A DNA stretch of 64,000 nucleotides from Burkholderia ubonensis (GCF_902833085.1 NZ_CADFEB010000016.1:20725-84724); one strand, 5' to 3'; numbered from the stretch's first letter, positions 1-8,988 are shown. Notes: a model not told the origin generated them from the sequence alone. Program-made: numbers and translations.

Positions 1-1465
1 ACGTCACGACGAGCTGCTCGGATTCGTCGCCGGTGCTGCGCGTCGGGAACGCCGCGACGAACGAGCGCTTGATGCCGTCGAGCGCTTCGAGCGCCGTCTC
101 CAGCTCGTGGCTGAAGTAGTTGACGCCGTTGACGATGATGCTGTCCTTGCTGCGTCCGACGAGCCACAGCCGGCCGCGCTCGATGCGCCCGAGATCGCCC
201 GTGCGGAACCAGCCGTCGCTCGTGAACGCCGCGCGCGTCGCCTCGGCATTGTTGTAATAGCACTGGAAGATCATCGGGCCGCGCACCTGGAACTCGCCCG
301 CTTCGCCTTCCGGCAGCACGTTGTTGCGGTCGTCCGCGATGCGCATCTGCAGCCCGGCCACCGGCAGGCCGAGCGAAGCGAACTCGCGGCCCGCGTCGCC
401 GTGCGGAAATTCGCGCGAATACACGGAGCCCGCGCACGTCTCGGTCATCCCGAACGCGGGCCACAGCGCGTCGGGCGCGAGGCCGCACGGCGCGAGAAGA
501 TCGAGGAAGCGCTGCCCGGTCGCGACGACGATCGCCTCGCCGCCCGACACGGCGTGCCGCAGCGACGAGAGATCCACCGAGCGGCGCCACGCCGCGAGCG
601 CCTCGTCGCCCATCGCTTCGAGCGCGGCGTTCAGTTGCCCGAACAGGAAGTTCGGCGAGAAGGTCATCGTGACGCGATAGCGGCTGATGAGCCGCAGGAA
701 GCGCAGTGGATCGGTCAGGATCGCCGCGGATTCGACATGGAGCTGCACGGCGCCCACGTAGAGCGGCAGCAGGTGGGCTTCGAGCAGCGCGGCGACGTGA
801 TCGAACGAGATCCAGTTGAGCGTGACGTCCGCGCGGGCGAGCTGCTGCCTGTCGTTCTTGCCCGCCATCGATGCGAGCAGGTTGCCGTGCGTGAGCACGA
901 CCGCCTTCGAATTGCCGGTGGAGCCCGACGTGAGCACGAAGACGGCCGGGTCCGACGGTTGCGCCGCATGAACCGATTCGTCGGGCGCGCCGGCGCGCAG
1001 CGCGTTCAGGTTGACGGCGAACGCGCCGTCCGGCAGATCGCTCTTCAGCGCTTCGGTGGTGACGAGCAGCGGATGGTCGAGCAGCGTGTCGACGTGCGCG
1101 AGATGCTTCGCCCAACGCTCCGGATCGTTGCGGATCGGCACGAGCGGACACGGCACGAATCCGCCGAGCGCGCACGCCCAGAACGCCGGGATGAAATCGT
1201 TCGCGTGCTCGAGCAGCAGCGCGACCTTCATACCGGACCGGTAGCCGCGCGAGCGCAGACCGCCCAGGATGCGGCGCGCCTCGTCGAGCAGCTCGGGATA
1301 CGTGACGAAAGCGCCCTTTTCCTCGGATTCCGCGGCGATGAAACGCACGCCCGTATGCGGATGCAGCCGTGCGGCCCGCAACAGCAGATCGACGATGTTG
1401 CGCGGCGGAGTGGCGCGCAATTCGTGTTCGGAAACGCGCGGCGAATCGAGAGTGGATGTCGTCAT
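1..1465 (-). CDS. AMP-forming acyl ligase / adenylation domain, cut by the window edge
   Basis: An open frame of 488 codons starts at ATG 1465 and runs off the left edge, so the C-terminus is missing. GGAG lies about ten bases before the ATG. Adenylate-forming motifs are present in order: the phosphate loop LTSGSTGNSKAVVLTHGN (about 178-195), AFGMTET (337-343), GWFRTGDLGRI (418-428) and the hinge GRSKDSIIVNGVNYFSHELE (437-456). The family activates a carboxylic acid as its adenylate. The sequence style, with a long insert and an HVAALLEAHL stretch, resembles fatty-acyl-AMP ligase or loading domains of polyketide/peptide synthetases more than housekeeping acetyl-CoA synthetases, but whether a carrier domain follows lies outside the window. 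Substrate unknown. Confidence 0.85.
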   Translation of the reverse strand, partial: MTTSTLDSPRVSEHELRATPPRNIVDLLLRAARLHPHTGVRFIAAESEEKGAFVTYPELLDEARRILGGLRSRGYRSGMKVALLLEHANDFIPAFWACALGGFVPCPLVPIRNDPERWAKHLAHVDTLLDHPLLVTTEALKSDLPDGAFAVNLNALRAGAPDESVHAAQPSDPAVFVLTSGSTGNSKAVVLTHGNLLASMAGKNDRQQLARADVTLNWISFDHVAALLEAHLLPLYVGAVQLHVESAAILTDPLRFLRLISRYRVTMTFSPNFLFGQLNAALEAMGDEALAAWRRSVDLSSLRHAVSGGEAIVVATGQRFLDLLAPCGLAPDALWPAFGMTETCAGSVYSREFPHGDAGREFASLGLPVAGLQMRIADDRNNVLPEGEAGEFQVRGPMIFQCYYNNAEATRAAFTSDGWFRTGDLGRIERGRLWLVGRSKDSIIVNGVNYFSHELETALEALDGIKRSFVAAFPTRSTGDESEQLVVT

Positions 1466-2144
1466 GGTGCAGGTACTCCATGCTGGTGGTGCAAGTGGTG
1501 AACGAACGTCCGGGCGCGTCCGTGCGGACGCGTCGATTGACGATTGCGGGTGAATCCCTACCTGACTGGCCGCCGACCTCGCGAAGACGAGCCGGCAGCC
1601 GATTGACACTCGACTGCGTGAGACGAACCGGCCGCTTGACCGGCAAATCGCGAAATTGTTCGATCGAATCCCGACAACGGGCGCCGATGCGATCCGAAAT
1701 GCCCGATTTCATTCCGAATCGCACACGGCGGCGAGCGCGATTTCGAAATAATCCGTCGATTGCACGGATAAACAATTCCGAATGATTCGATTATTTTCCG
1801 TGCATCAATGATCGGCGCGATTCATCGGCCGCTTGCAAACGGCTTGGTCTCGGCGCCCGACAGGGCGCTGCACGGAAATCGGCCGATCAACGGCGTTCCG
1901 GCGCCGGCGGCCCGCAGCCACCGGTTCGAGCGACAAGCATCGAAGCGAAACGCAGTCTACGACAAAACGCGCGACGTTTAAACGCGATTTTCAATAATTA
2001 ATTCATACAAAATAGCGGCATTTTTACTAACAATAATTCCACGCAAATCAATTCATCCCGCCATTCACGACGTCGAAATTATGCGATTTTATTTGGCGGC
2101 CCATATCACGATCGAATGATATATGGGCATCAACAAAGTCCGTA
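1466..2144. other. Long AT-rich non-coding leader
   Basis: About 680 bases between the acyl ligase start and the LysR gene hold no convincing gene. The stretch from about 1975 to 2140 is unusually AT-rich for this genome, with TTTAAA and AATTAATT tracts. Inverted repeats include TGCACGGA (1761-1768) with TCCGTGCA (1797-1804), and GCCCATAT (2099-2106) with ATATGGGC (2121-2128). It probably holds the promoter and regulatory sites of the acyl ligase gene. No promoter is assigned. Confidence 0.5.
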
Positions 2145-2166
2145 ATTATGCGCCGCAGCGCATAAT
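2145..2166 (-). terminator. Hairpin downstream of the first LysR gene
   Basis: A perfect 9-bp stem (ATTATGCGC and GCGCATAAT, 4-nt loop) lies about 50 bases beyond the LysR stop codon at 2219. No strong T-run follows on the minus strand, so intrinsic termination is plausible but not certain. Confidence 0.45.
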
Positions 2167-2218
2167 CCACGACCGGCTCCAGCACCGGCGACCACAGTTG
2201 TTCCGACGCCAAATGCAG

Positions 2219-3106
2219 TTACCCCACCTTCTGCCCCGCAAGCAGAAGAAAGTTGCGGACCACGGCAGACGGGTCATCGCATCGCGACGTGATTGCCAGC
2301 CTTGCGCGGAGTCCATTGCCCGCGATCGGCCGATAGCTCACCCCTGCAACCTGCACCTGCGTAATCGCCTTCGGCACGATAGAGACGCCCAGCCCGGCCG
2401 CGACCAGGGTCACCGCGGACGTGATTTGCGGCGCGGGTTGCGCCATGCGCGGCTCGAACCCGGCGGCATTGCATGCGGCGACGATGTCGTCGAACAGCGC
2501 ACTGCCGGCCTCCCGCGGCACTTGCACGAACGACTCGTCGGCCAGCTCGGCCAAATCGATTCGCCGCCGCTGCGCCAACCGATGAGCAACGGGCAGCGCG
2601 ACAAACATGGGCTCCTCGTCCCAGTCGGATACACGCAGCGTCGCGGCGACACGGCGCACCGGCCGCACGATCGCGACGTCAAGGCGCCCGGCATCCAGCG
2701 CCTCCAGCAGGACGCCCGAAGTCGCTTCCTGCAACGTCAGCTCCGCATCCGGAAACGCCTCCCGGAAGCGGCGTATCAAATCCGACACTTTCGAATTGAA
2801 CGCCGCCGTTCCGGTGAAGCCGACCCGCAGATGCCCGATTTCTCCGCGCGCGGCTCGCCTGGCCGCTCGTGCGGCACGCTCGGCATCGTCGAGCACGCGT
2901 CGCGCCTCTTCGGCGAAGACCTCGCCCGCCAAAGTCAGCTCGGCACCGCGCGCAGTCCGCTTGAACAGCTCCACGCCGAGTTCGCTCTCGAGCGCCTTGA
3001 CCTGCTGGCTCAACGGCGGCTGGCCGATGCCGAGCGTGTCAGCCGCCTTGGTGAAATTCGACGTAGCCGCCACGGCCAAAAAATATCGGAGATGCCGAAG
3101 TTCCAT
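2219..3106 (-). CDS. LysR-family transcriptional regulator
   Basis: This is a 295-residue protein of normal LysR length. The N-terminal winged HTH (about 1-60) opens with MELRHLRYFLAVAATSNFTKAADTL and contains QPPLSQQVKALESELGVELF. A linker helix rich in alanine and arginine leads into the periplasmic-binding-like effector domain (about 90-290), which has VGFTG and the late GLGVSIVPKA segment. Its look is closest to BenM/CatM-type regulators. It is divergent from the MFS gene at 3197, so it probably controls that transporter and itself through the 90-bp gap. The inducer cannot be read from the sequence. Confidence 0.9.
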   Translation of the reverse strand: MELRHLRYFLAVAATSNFTKAADTLGIGQPPLSQQVKALESELGVELFKRTARGAELTLAGEVFAEEARRVLDDAERAARAARRAARGEIGHLRVGFTGTAAFNSKVSDLIRRFREAFPDAELTLQEATSGVLLEALDAGRLDVAIVRPVRRVAATLRVSDWDEEPMFVALPVAHRLAQRRRIDLAELADESFVQVPREAGSALFDDIVAACNAAGFEPRMAQPAPQITSAVTLVAAGLGVSIVPKAITQVQVAGVSYRPIAGNGLRARLAITSRCDDPSAVVRNFLLLAGQKVG

Positions 3107-3180
3107 TCGCTATGTGACCTCACGGTGAGTCGGACCGCCTTGCCAGCCAGTGCTAAAACATATCACTACGGTTCATTTCA

Positions 3181-3195
3181 TATATTGGACATATA
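3181..3195. promoter_or_regulatory. Candidate operator between lysR and the MFS gene
   Basis: TATAT and ATATA form a short inverted repeat around TGGAC in the AT-rich divergent gap, immediately before the MFS start. LysR proteins commonly bind such interrupted AT-rich dyads. The position overlaps the likely promoter or start region, so it may equally be promoter sequence. Confidence 0.3.
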
Positions 3196-3196
3196 C

Positions 3197-4498
3197 ATGA
3201 CGGTGCGCAAGAATTCGGGCATTCCCCGCACATCGAGTGCATCCATGTCCTCCCCTTCGATTTCCCCATCCATGCCCGGCACGCAGAAAACCGCGTCCGA
3301 CGCGCTGCCTGCCGGCGTTTCCCCGCGCTCGGCGGCGTACAAGCGCATCGCGCTGGCGCTCTTCCTTGCCGGCTTTTCCACCTTCTCGCTGCTGTACTGT
3401 GTCCAGCCGCTACTTCCCGCGTTCGCACGCGAGTTCGATCTGGGCGCAGCTTCCAGCTCCCTATCGTTGTCGCTGTCGACCGGGATGCTCGCGGTCTCCA
3501 TCCTGTGCGCCGGTGCACTTTCCGAACGCGTCGGGCGGCGCGGGCTGATGTTCGCGTCGATGACGCTTGCCGCGCTGTTCAATGTGCTCGCAGCGCTCTC
3601 GCCAAGCTGGAATCTGCTGCTGGTATGGCGTTCGCTGGAGGGTTTCGCGCTCGGCGGCGTCCCGGCGGTCGCGATGGCCTATCTCGCCGAGGAAATCGCG
3701 TCCACCGGGCTGGGTTTCTCGATGGGGCTCTATGTCGGCGGAACCGCGTTCGGCGGCATGATCGGCCGGATCGGCATGAGCGCGCTCGAGGAGCACTTCT
3801 CATGGCGGACGGCCATGCTGACGATCGGCGTCGTCGATCTCCTCGCCGCGGTCGCCTTCGTGATGCTGCTGCCGCAATCGCGACGCTTCGTGAAGCGAAC
3901 CGATCTGACGCTGCGCCACCACGTGCGGCTGTGGAACGAGCAGTTGCATCACGCCCGGCTTCCGTTCGTTTTCGCGATCGGCTTCCTGGTGATGGGCGCG
4001 TTCGTGACGGTATACAACTATGCCGGGTTTCGACTCACGGCCGCCCCCTTCAACCTGAGCCCGACCGCATGCGGCCTGATCTTCGGCGCGTACCTGTTCG
4101 GGATGGTTGCTTCATCGAGCGCGGGCGCGCTCGCCGACCGTCTCGGACGGGCGCCGATTCTTGTCGGCGGGATTCTGGTATTCGCGGCGGGCCTCGTGCT
4201 GACGCTATCGCACTCGCTCGTCGCGATCATCATCGGCATCGTGCTCGTCACGATCGGCTTCTTCGTCGCCCACTCGGTCGCGAGCGGCTGGGTTGGCCAT
4301 CTCGCGGGATCCGCCAAGGGGCATGCCGCTTCGCTCTACCTGCTTGCCTACTATCTCGGGTCGAGCGTGCTCGGGTCGGTCGGCGGCGCGTTCTGGCAAC
4401 ATGGCGCGTGGGCGAGCGTCGCCGCGTATGTCGCGGCGCTGCTTGCCCTCGGTCTGCTGGCTGCGGGCCGGATGACCCGCGTGGAGCGTGTGCGGTAA
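3197..4498 (+). CDS. MFS efflux transporter (YnfM-like)
   Basis: From ATG 3197 the protein is 433 residues; ATG 3245 would give 417 and removes only a Ser/Pro-rich tail. The frame stays open upstream to 2123, but that part lies antisense to the LysR gene and is not counted. Twelve hydrophobic segments are visible, with the MFS loop motif GALSERVGRRGLMFASM after helix 2 and GALADRLGRAPILVGG in the second half. The helix 1 segment SLLYCVQPLLPAFAREF matches the arabinose-efflux-like YnfM group. It sits in the inner membrane. The divergent LysR neighbour suggests inducible export of a small organic compound. Confidence 0.85.
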   Translation: MTVRKNSGIPRTSSASMSSPSISPSMPGTQKTASDALPAGVSPRSAAYKRIALALFLAGFSTFSLLYCVQPLLPAFAREFDLGAASSSLSLSLSTGMLAVSILCAGALSERVGRRGLMFASMTLAALFNVLAALSPSWNLLLVWRSLEGFALGGVPAVAMAYLAEEIASTGLGFSMGLYVGGTAFGGMIGRIGMSALEEHFSWRTAMLTIGVVDLLAAVAFVMLLPQSRRFVKRTDLTLRHHVRLWNEQLHHARLPFVFAIGFLVMGAFVTVYNYAGFRLTAAPFNLSPTACGLIFGAYLFGMVASSSAGALADRLGRAPILVGGILVFAAGLVLTLSHSLVAIIIGIVLVTIGFFVAHSVASGWVGHLAGSAKGHAASLYLLAYYLGSSVLGSVGGAFWQHGAWASVAAYVAALLALGLLAAGRMTRVERVR

Positions 4499-4669
4499 GC
4501 ACCCCGCGCCGACGGCTTCGGCGCGCATCTTGTGTCGCAAAATTGCGCTCGCGGTTTTCGTTCGCATTCCGAATGCTGTCGACGAGGTGCTGCCGCATGC
4601 AGGTCGTCTACGTGTAAAAGTCGCCGTGGTCTCGTCGAGCGACCGACGCGAAAAAGCCGCGCCCGCGCG

Positions 4670-5620
4670 TCACGACTGCGCCGAATCGGCCGCGCGCAGC
4701 GTGATGCCGGTCCACGTTCCGCTCGCGGCCAGTTCGCCGATCAGCTCGACGATCGTTTGACGGACGGCCAGCGTGGCGGAATTGACGGGGGACGTATTCG
4801 ACCAGCACAGGCTCGCGGGGCGGCGGATCTCCGGATCGACGATCCGGCGCATTTTCGGCCGGTTCGACGGCTCGCGCAGCGCCATCACGGATGCGGGCAG
4901 GATCGTGCACGCCATGCCCGACTGCGCGAGCGACATCAGCGTCGGCAACGAATCGACGTCCGCGATGATGTTGAGCGGCACCTCTTCGCGGGCAAACGTG
5001 CGCTCGAGCAGCAAGCGCAGCCCGTTCTGCACGCCGGGCGCGACGAGCGGCACGCCGGCGAGCGATGCCAGGCTGCAGGTGCGCGCACGCGGCGCCACGG
5101 CGCCGCCCGGCTCGCCGAGCAGATGCAGCACTTCGTCGAACAGCGGCATCGCGGTGATGCCCGTCGTGTTCGATTCGCGGAACAGGATCGCGAGATCGAG
5201 CCGCCCGTTCGCCAGCAGTTCGTTGATGAACCCGCTCATGCTCTCGATGTACTGCAGCCGGATGCCCGGATAGCGCGCCCTCACCCGTTCGAACAACGGC
5301 ATCGCGAGGATCGACGTCATCGTCGTCGGAAAGCCCACCGCGACGGTGCCCGACTCGCTGCCCGCGCCTTCCCGCACTTCCTGGCGCAGCTGCTCCATCT
5401 GACGGAGCACGAGCCGCGCATGCCGGTAGAGCGCCTGCCCCGCCGCGGTCGGTTTGACGCCCTGGGGGCTGCGCACCAGCAGCGTGACGCCGATGTCGCC
5501 TTCGAGCTTCGCGATCTGCTGGCTCAGCGACGGCTGCGCGACAAACAGTTTTTCGGCCGCTTTTCCAAGGCTGCCGAATTCCACGATGCTGACAAAGTAA
5601 CGGAGCTGACGAATGTCCAT
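4670..5620 (-). CDS. itcR: LysR-family regulator of the itaconate locus
   Basis: The frame is open to 5728, but the protein starts naturally at ATG 5620 (MDIRQLRYFVSIVEFGSLGK), giving 316 residues. The HTH includes QPSLSQQIAKLEGDIG; the effector domain follows from about residue 90 (VAVGFPTTMTSILAMPLF). It is divergent from a hydratase/CoA-transferase operon, the same arrangement as the LysR regulator of the itaconate genes in Pseudomonas aeruginosa and Yersinia. A perfect palindrome sits 22 bases before its start codon. Symbol and role are inferred from context; the effector would be itaconate or its CoA ester. Confidence 0.75.
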   Translation of the reverse strand: MDIRQLRYFVSIVEFGSLGKAAEKLFVAQPSLSQQIAKLEGDIGVTLLVRSPQGVKPTAAGQALYRHARLVLRQMEQLRQEVREGAGSESGTVAVGFPTTMTSILAMPLFERVRARYPGIRLQYIESMSGFINELLANGRLDLAILFRESNTTGITAMPLFDEVLHLLGEPGGAVAPRARTCSLASLAGVPLVAPGVQNGLRLLLERTFAREEVPLNIIADVDSLPTLMSLAQSGMACTILPASVMALREPSNRPKMRRIVDPEIRRPASLCWSNTSPVNSATLAVRQTIVELIGELAASGTWTGITLRAADSAQS

Positions 5621-5641
5621 GATCGTTCGGGCAAGGCGAAA

Positions 5642-5662
5642 GTCATAGGGTACCCCTATGAC
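5642..5662. promoter_or_regulatory. Perfect palindromic operator between itcR and ich
   Basis: Arms GTCATAGGG and CCCTATGAC are exact reverse complements around a 3-base centre (TAC). The site contains the LysR-type T-N11-A spacing (ATA to TAT). It lies 22 bases from the regulator start and 99 bases from the ich start, right for an autoregulatory recognition site that also activates the divergent operon. Confidence 0.7.
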
Positions 5663-5760
5663 CGGCACATTCAAACGGTATTTCCGCTGCGCTCCCGCTT
5701 CACATAAAGTCGCTTCAATCCAGGTCAAGACAGCCGGCGTATCCGGCGATGGAGGTGACG

Positions 5761-6606
5761 ATGAACACTCCCCGGTCGCATGCCGGCGACGATGTCAAAC
5801 AGGTCGCGATCGACCTGATCAGCGCCGAACGTGCCGCGGCATTCGCCGCCACGCTCGACCATCCGACGCGCCCTGCGGCGGGCGACGCGTTGCTGCCGGC
5901 GTGGCACTGGCTCTATTTCTGGTCGATCGCGCAGCAGTCCGAGCTTGGCCCGGACGGCCATCCGCGCAAGGGCGGTTTCCTCCCGGATCTGGGGCTGCCG
6001 CGGCGCATGTGGGCCGGCGGCCGACTGACGTTCGGGCGCCCGTTGACGATCGGCGAGATCGCGACGCGCACGTCGCGCGTGCTGTCGATCGAACGCAAGG
6101 AAGGGCGCAGCGGCCCGCTCGGCTTCGTCACCGTCGAGCATGTGATCGAGTCCGCCGGCGCGGTCGCGATCCGCGAAGAACACGACATCGTCTATCGCGG
6201 GCCGGCCGCGCCCGGCGCCGTCGCGCCCGCGCCGCACGCCGCGCCCGACGACGCGCAATGGCAGCGCGACATCACGCCGGACGAAGTGCTGCTGTTCCGC
6301 TATTCCGCGCTGACGTTCAACGGCCATCGCATTCACTACGACCGGGCCTACGCACGCGACGTCGAAGGCTATCCGGACCTCGTCGTGCACGGGCCGCTGA
6401 TCTCGACCCTGCTGCTCGACCTCGTGACGCGCTCGCTGCCCGGCGCGACGGTCCGCGAATACGCGTACCGCGCGATGCGGCCGACCTTCGTCGGCAACAC
6501 GTTCGGCGTATGCGGCCGCGTCGCCGACGACGGCAGAACCGTCGATCTCTGGGCCAAGGACCATGACGGCTGGCTAACCATGTCCGCTCGCGCGACCCTC
6601 GCCTGA
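5761..6606 (+). CDS. ich: Itaconyl-CoA hydratase (MaoC/FAS1-like hot-dog dehydratase)
   Basis: ATG 5761 is preferred over ATG 5749 because GGAGGTG lies just before it. The 281-residue protein resembles mesaconyl-C4-CoA and itaconyl-CoA hydratases: an N-terminal hot-dog region with HPTRPAAGDALLPAWHWLYF and GLPRRMWAGGRLTFGRPL, and a C-terminal hot-dog region with DEVLLFRYSALTFNGHRIHY and GYPDLVVHGPL. In itaconate degradation Ich hydrates itaconyl-CoA to (S)-citramalyl-CoA. It is the first gene of the operon facing the LysR regulator. Mesaconyl-CoA hydratase activity is the main alternative, but the neighbouring CoA-transferase and CitE-type lyase favour itaconate. Confidence 0.78.
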   Translation: MNTPRSHAGDDVKQVAIDLISAERAAAFAATLDHPTRPAAGDALLPAWHWLYFWSIAQQSELGPDGHPRKGGFLPDLGLPRRMWAGGRLTFGRPLTIGEIATRTSRVLSIERKEGRSGPLGFVTVEHVIESAGAVAIREEHDIVYRGPAAPGAVAPAPHAAPDDAQWQRDITPDEVLLFRYSALTFNGHRIHYDRAYARDVEGYPDLVVHGPLISTLLLDLVTRSLPGATVREYAYRAMRPTFVGNTFGVCGRVADDGRTVDLWAKDHDGWLTMSARATLA

Positions 6607-6636
6607 GCCATTCCGACGATTCCCTCGATACGCTCC

Positions 6637-7794
6637 ATGAATCAAACCGATGCTTACCACGACATCCGTGAAGCCGTTCGCGACCTGTGCGGCGAGTTTC
6701 CCGCGGAATACTTCCGCAAGATCGACGAAGCGCGCGGCTATCCCGAAGCATTCGTCGACGCCCTGACGAAAGCCGGCTGGCTCGCCGCGCTGATTCCGCA
6801 GGAATATGGCGGCTCCGGCCTCGGCCTGACCGAAGCGTCGGTGATCATGGAGGAAATAAACCGGGCGGGCGGCAATTCCGGCGCGTGTCACGGCCAGATG
6901 TACAACATGGGCACGCTGCTTCGCCACGGTTCCGCCGAGCAGAAACAGAAGTATTTGCCGAAGATCGCGAGCGGCGAGCTGCGGCTGCAGGCGATGGGCG
7001 TGACCGAGCCGACCACCGGCACCGACACGACGAAGATCAAGACGACAGCGCAACGCAGAGGCGACCGCTACGTGATCAACGGCCAGAAAGTGTGGATCTC
7101 GCGCGTCCAGCACTCCGACCTGATGATCCTGCTCGCGCGCACGACGCCGCTGTCGGACGTGAAGAAGAAGTCGGAAGGAATGTCGATCTTCATCGTCGAT
7201 CTGCATCACGCGATCGGCAACGGAATGACGGTCCGCCCGATCCCGAACATGGTGAACCACGAGACGAACGAGCTGTTCTTCGACAACCTCGAAATCCCCG
7301 CGGAAAACCTGATCGGCGAGGAAGGCCAGGGCTTCAGGTACATCCTCGACGGCCTGAACGCCGAACGCACGCTGATCGCGGCCGAATGCATCGGCGACGG
7401 CTACTGGTTCGTCGACAAGGTGTCGCAGTATGTGAAGGATCGCGTCGTGTTCGGCCGCCCGATCGGCCAGAACCAGGGCGTGCAATTCCCGATCGCCCGT
7501 TCGTTCGTCAATGTCGAGGCTGCTAGCCTGATGCGCTTCGAAGCCGCGCGCCGGTTCGACGCGCACGAGCCGTGCGGCGCGCAGGCGAACATGGCGAAGC
7601 TGCTCGCGGCCGATGCATCGTGGGAAGCCGCGAATGCGTGCCTGCAGTTTCACGGCGGCTTCGGCTTCGCGTGCGAATACGACGTCGAGCGCAAGTTCCG
7701 CGAAACGCGCCTGTACCAGGTCGCGCCGATCTCGACGAACCTGATCCTGTCGTATGTCGCCGAGCATATCCTCGGCCTGCCGCGTTCGTTCTGA
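6637..7794 (+). CDS. Acyl-CoA dehydrogenase of the itaconate operon
   Basis: The 385-residue protein spans the full ACAD fold: helical N-domain, flavin-binding middle (MGVTEPTTGTDTTKIKT, about 120-136) and C-terminal four-helix domain (FGRPIGQNQGVQFPIA, about 272-287). The canonical C-terminal catalytic Glu is absent: the segment where IYEGT is usual reads LYQVAPISTN (359-368). A Glu at about 243 in GLNAERTLIAAE sits where isovaleryl-CoA dehydrogenase carries its base. A dehydrogenase occupies the same place in the P. aeruginosa itaconate cluster, although it is not essential to the three-step pathway. It may act on a related branched C5 acyl-CoA. Confidence 0.85.
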   Translation: MNQTDAYHDIREAVRDLCGEFPAEYFRKIDEARGYPEAFVDALTKAGWLAALIPQEYGGSGLGLTEASVIMEEINRAGGNSGACHGQMYNMGTLLRHGSAEQKQKYLPKIASGELRLQAMGVTEPTTGTDTTKIKTTAQRRGDRYVINGQKVWISRVQHSDLMILLARTTPLSDVKKKSEGMSIFIVDLHHAIGNGMTVRPIPNMVNHETNELFFDNLEIPAENLIGEEGQGFRYILDGLNAERTLIAAECIGDGYWFVDKVSQYVKDRVVFGRPIGQNQGVQFPIARSFVNVEAASLMRFEAARRFDAHEPCGAQANMAKLLAADASWEAANACLQFHGGFGFACEYDVERKFRETRLYQVAPISTNLILSYVAEHILGLPRSF

Positions 7795-7809
7795 CGGGGA
7801 GTGTCCAGC

Positions 7810-8988
7810 ATGCGCCCACTTGAAGGAATCAAGGTCGTCACGTTCGAGCATGCGATCGCCGCGCCGTTCTGCACGCGGCAGCTCGCGGATCTCGGCGCGC
7901 GCGTGATCAAGATCGAACGCCCGCATGTCGGCGATTTCGCGCGGAGCTACGACGAACGCGTGTCGGGACTCGCGTCCCACTTCGTGTGGACCAACCGCTC
8001 GAAGGAAAGCATCACGCTCGACGTCAAGCAGCCCGCGGCGCTCGAGATCGTGCACAAGCTGCTCGCCGATGCCGACGTGTTCGTGCAGAACCTCGCGCCC
8101 GGCGCGACGCAGCGCCTGGGGCTCGACTACGACATGCTGCGCGAGCGCCATCCGCGGCTGATCGTCTGCGATATCTCCGGCTACGGGCTCGACGGACCGT
8201 TCCGCGACAAGAAGGCGTACGACCTGCTGATCCAGAGTGAGTCCGGATTCCTGAGCATCACCGGCTCCGACGGCGAGCCGGCCAAGGCCGGCTGCTCGAT
8301 CGCCGACATCGCGGCGGGCATGTACGGCTACACGAACATCCTCGCCGCGCTCATCGAGCGCGGGCGCACCGGGCGCGGCCGGCACATCGACGTGTCGATG
8401 CTCGAAAGCATGGTCGAATGGATGAGCTATCCGCTCTACTACGCGATCGACGGTCAGTCGCCGCCCCGTCAAGCCGGCGCGTCGCACGCGACGATCTTTC
8501 CGTATGGTCCGTTCAAGGCCGGCGACGGCAACACCGTGATGCTGGGCCTGCAGAACGAGCGCGAATGGAAAAGCTTCTGCGATGCCGTGATCGGCATGCC
8601 CGGGCTGGCCGCCGACGAGCGCTTCGGCTCGAACAGCCGCCGTGTCGCGAATCGCGACGAACTCACGGCCGTCATCGTCCGTGCATTCTCGACCCTGACG
8701 GCCGCCGACGTGATCGACCGGCTCGAGCAAGCCGGTATCGCCAACGCGCGGATGAACGACATGCATGGCGTCTGGACGCATGAACAGCTCGCCGCCCGGC
8801 ATCGCTGGACCCGGGTCGACACGCCTGTCGGCAAGATCCCTGCGCTGTTGCCGCCCGGCGTCGGGCCGACCGACCATCCGCGCATGGACCCGGTGCCGGC
8901 GCTCGGCCAGCATACCGATGCCGTTCTGCACGAACTCGGCTATGGCGACGAACAGATTCACGCGTTGCACGCATCCGGCACTGTCTGA
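7810..8988 (+). CDS. ict: Itaconate CoA-transferase (CaiB/BaiF, class III)
   Basis: GGGAG at 7797-7801 fits ATG 7810 rather than the in-frame GTG at 7801, giving 392 residues. Class III CoA-transferase features are clear: GIKVVTFEHAIAAPFCTRQLADLGARVIKIERP at the N-terminus, FVQNLAPGATQRLGLDY, and the probable catalytic Asp138 in KKAYDLLIQSESG. It ends with the family's C-terminal TPVGKIPALLPPGVGP. It would load CoA from succinyl-CoA onto itaconate. It starts 15 bases after the dehydrogenase stop, so the genes are co-transcribed. The substrate is inferred from gene order. Confidence 0.8.
   Translation: MRPLEGIKVVTFEHAIAAPFCTRQLADLGARVIKIERPHVGDFARSYDERVSGLASHFVWTNRSKESITLDVKQPAALEIVHKLLADADVFVQNLAPGATQRLGLDYDMLRERHPRLIVCDISGYGLDGPFRDKKAYDLLIQSESGFLSITGSDGEPAKAGCSIADIAAGMYGYTNILAALIERGRTGRGRHIDVSMLESMVEWMSYPLYYAIDGQSPPRQAGASHATIFPYGPFKAGDGNTVMLGLQNEREWKSFCDAVIGMPGLAADERFGSNSRRVANRDELTAVIVRAFSTLTAADVIDRLEQAGIANARMNDMHGVWTHEQLAARHRWTRVDTPVGKIPALLPPGVGPTDHPRMDPVPALGQHTDAVLHELGYGDEQIHALHASGTV

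Noticed and set aside
1..1465. Naming the edge gene as part of a specific peptide/polyketide pathway
   Set aside because: Downstream domains are outside the window, so no product can be assigned.
1761..1804. Inverted repeat TGCACGGA/TCCGTGCA as an operator
   Set aside because: The 28-base loop and lack of a matching regulator make function uncertain; it is noted in the leader description only.
2123..3196. N-terminal extension of the MFS gene by 358 codons
   Set aside because: This part is antisense to a complete LysR gene; the membrane protein begins naturally at 3197 or 3245.
6574..8970. A 798-codon frame antisense to the acyl-CoA dehydrogenase and CoA-transferase genes
   Set aside because: Its translation has no family motifs and shows the Arg/Asp-rich composition typical of antisense frames in GC-rich genomes.
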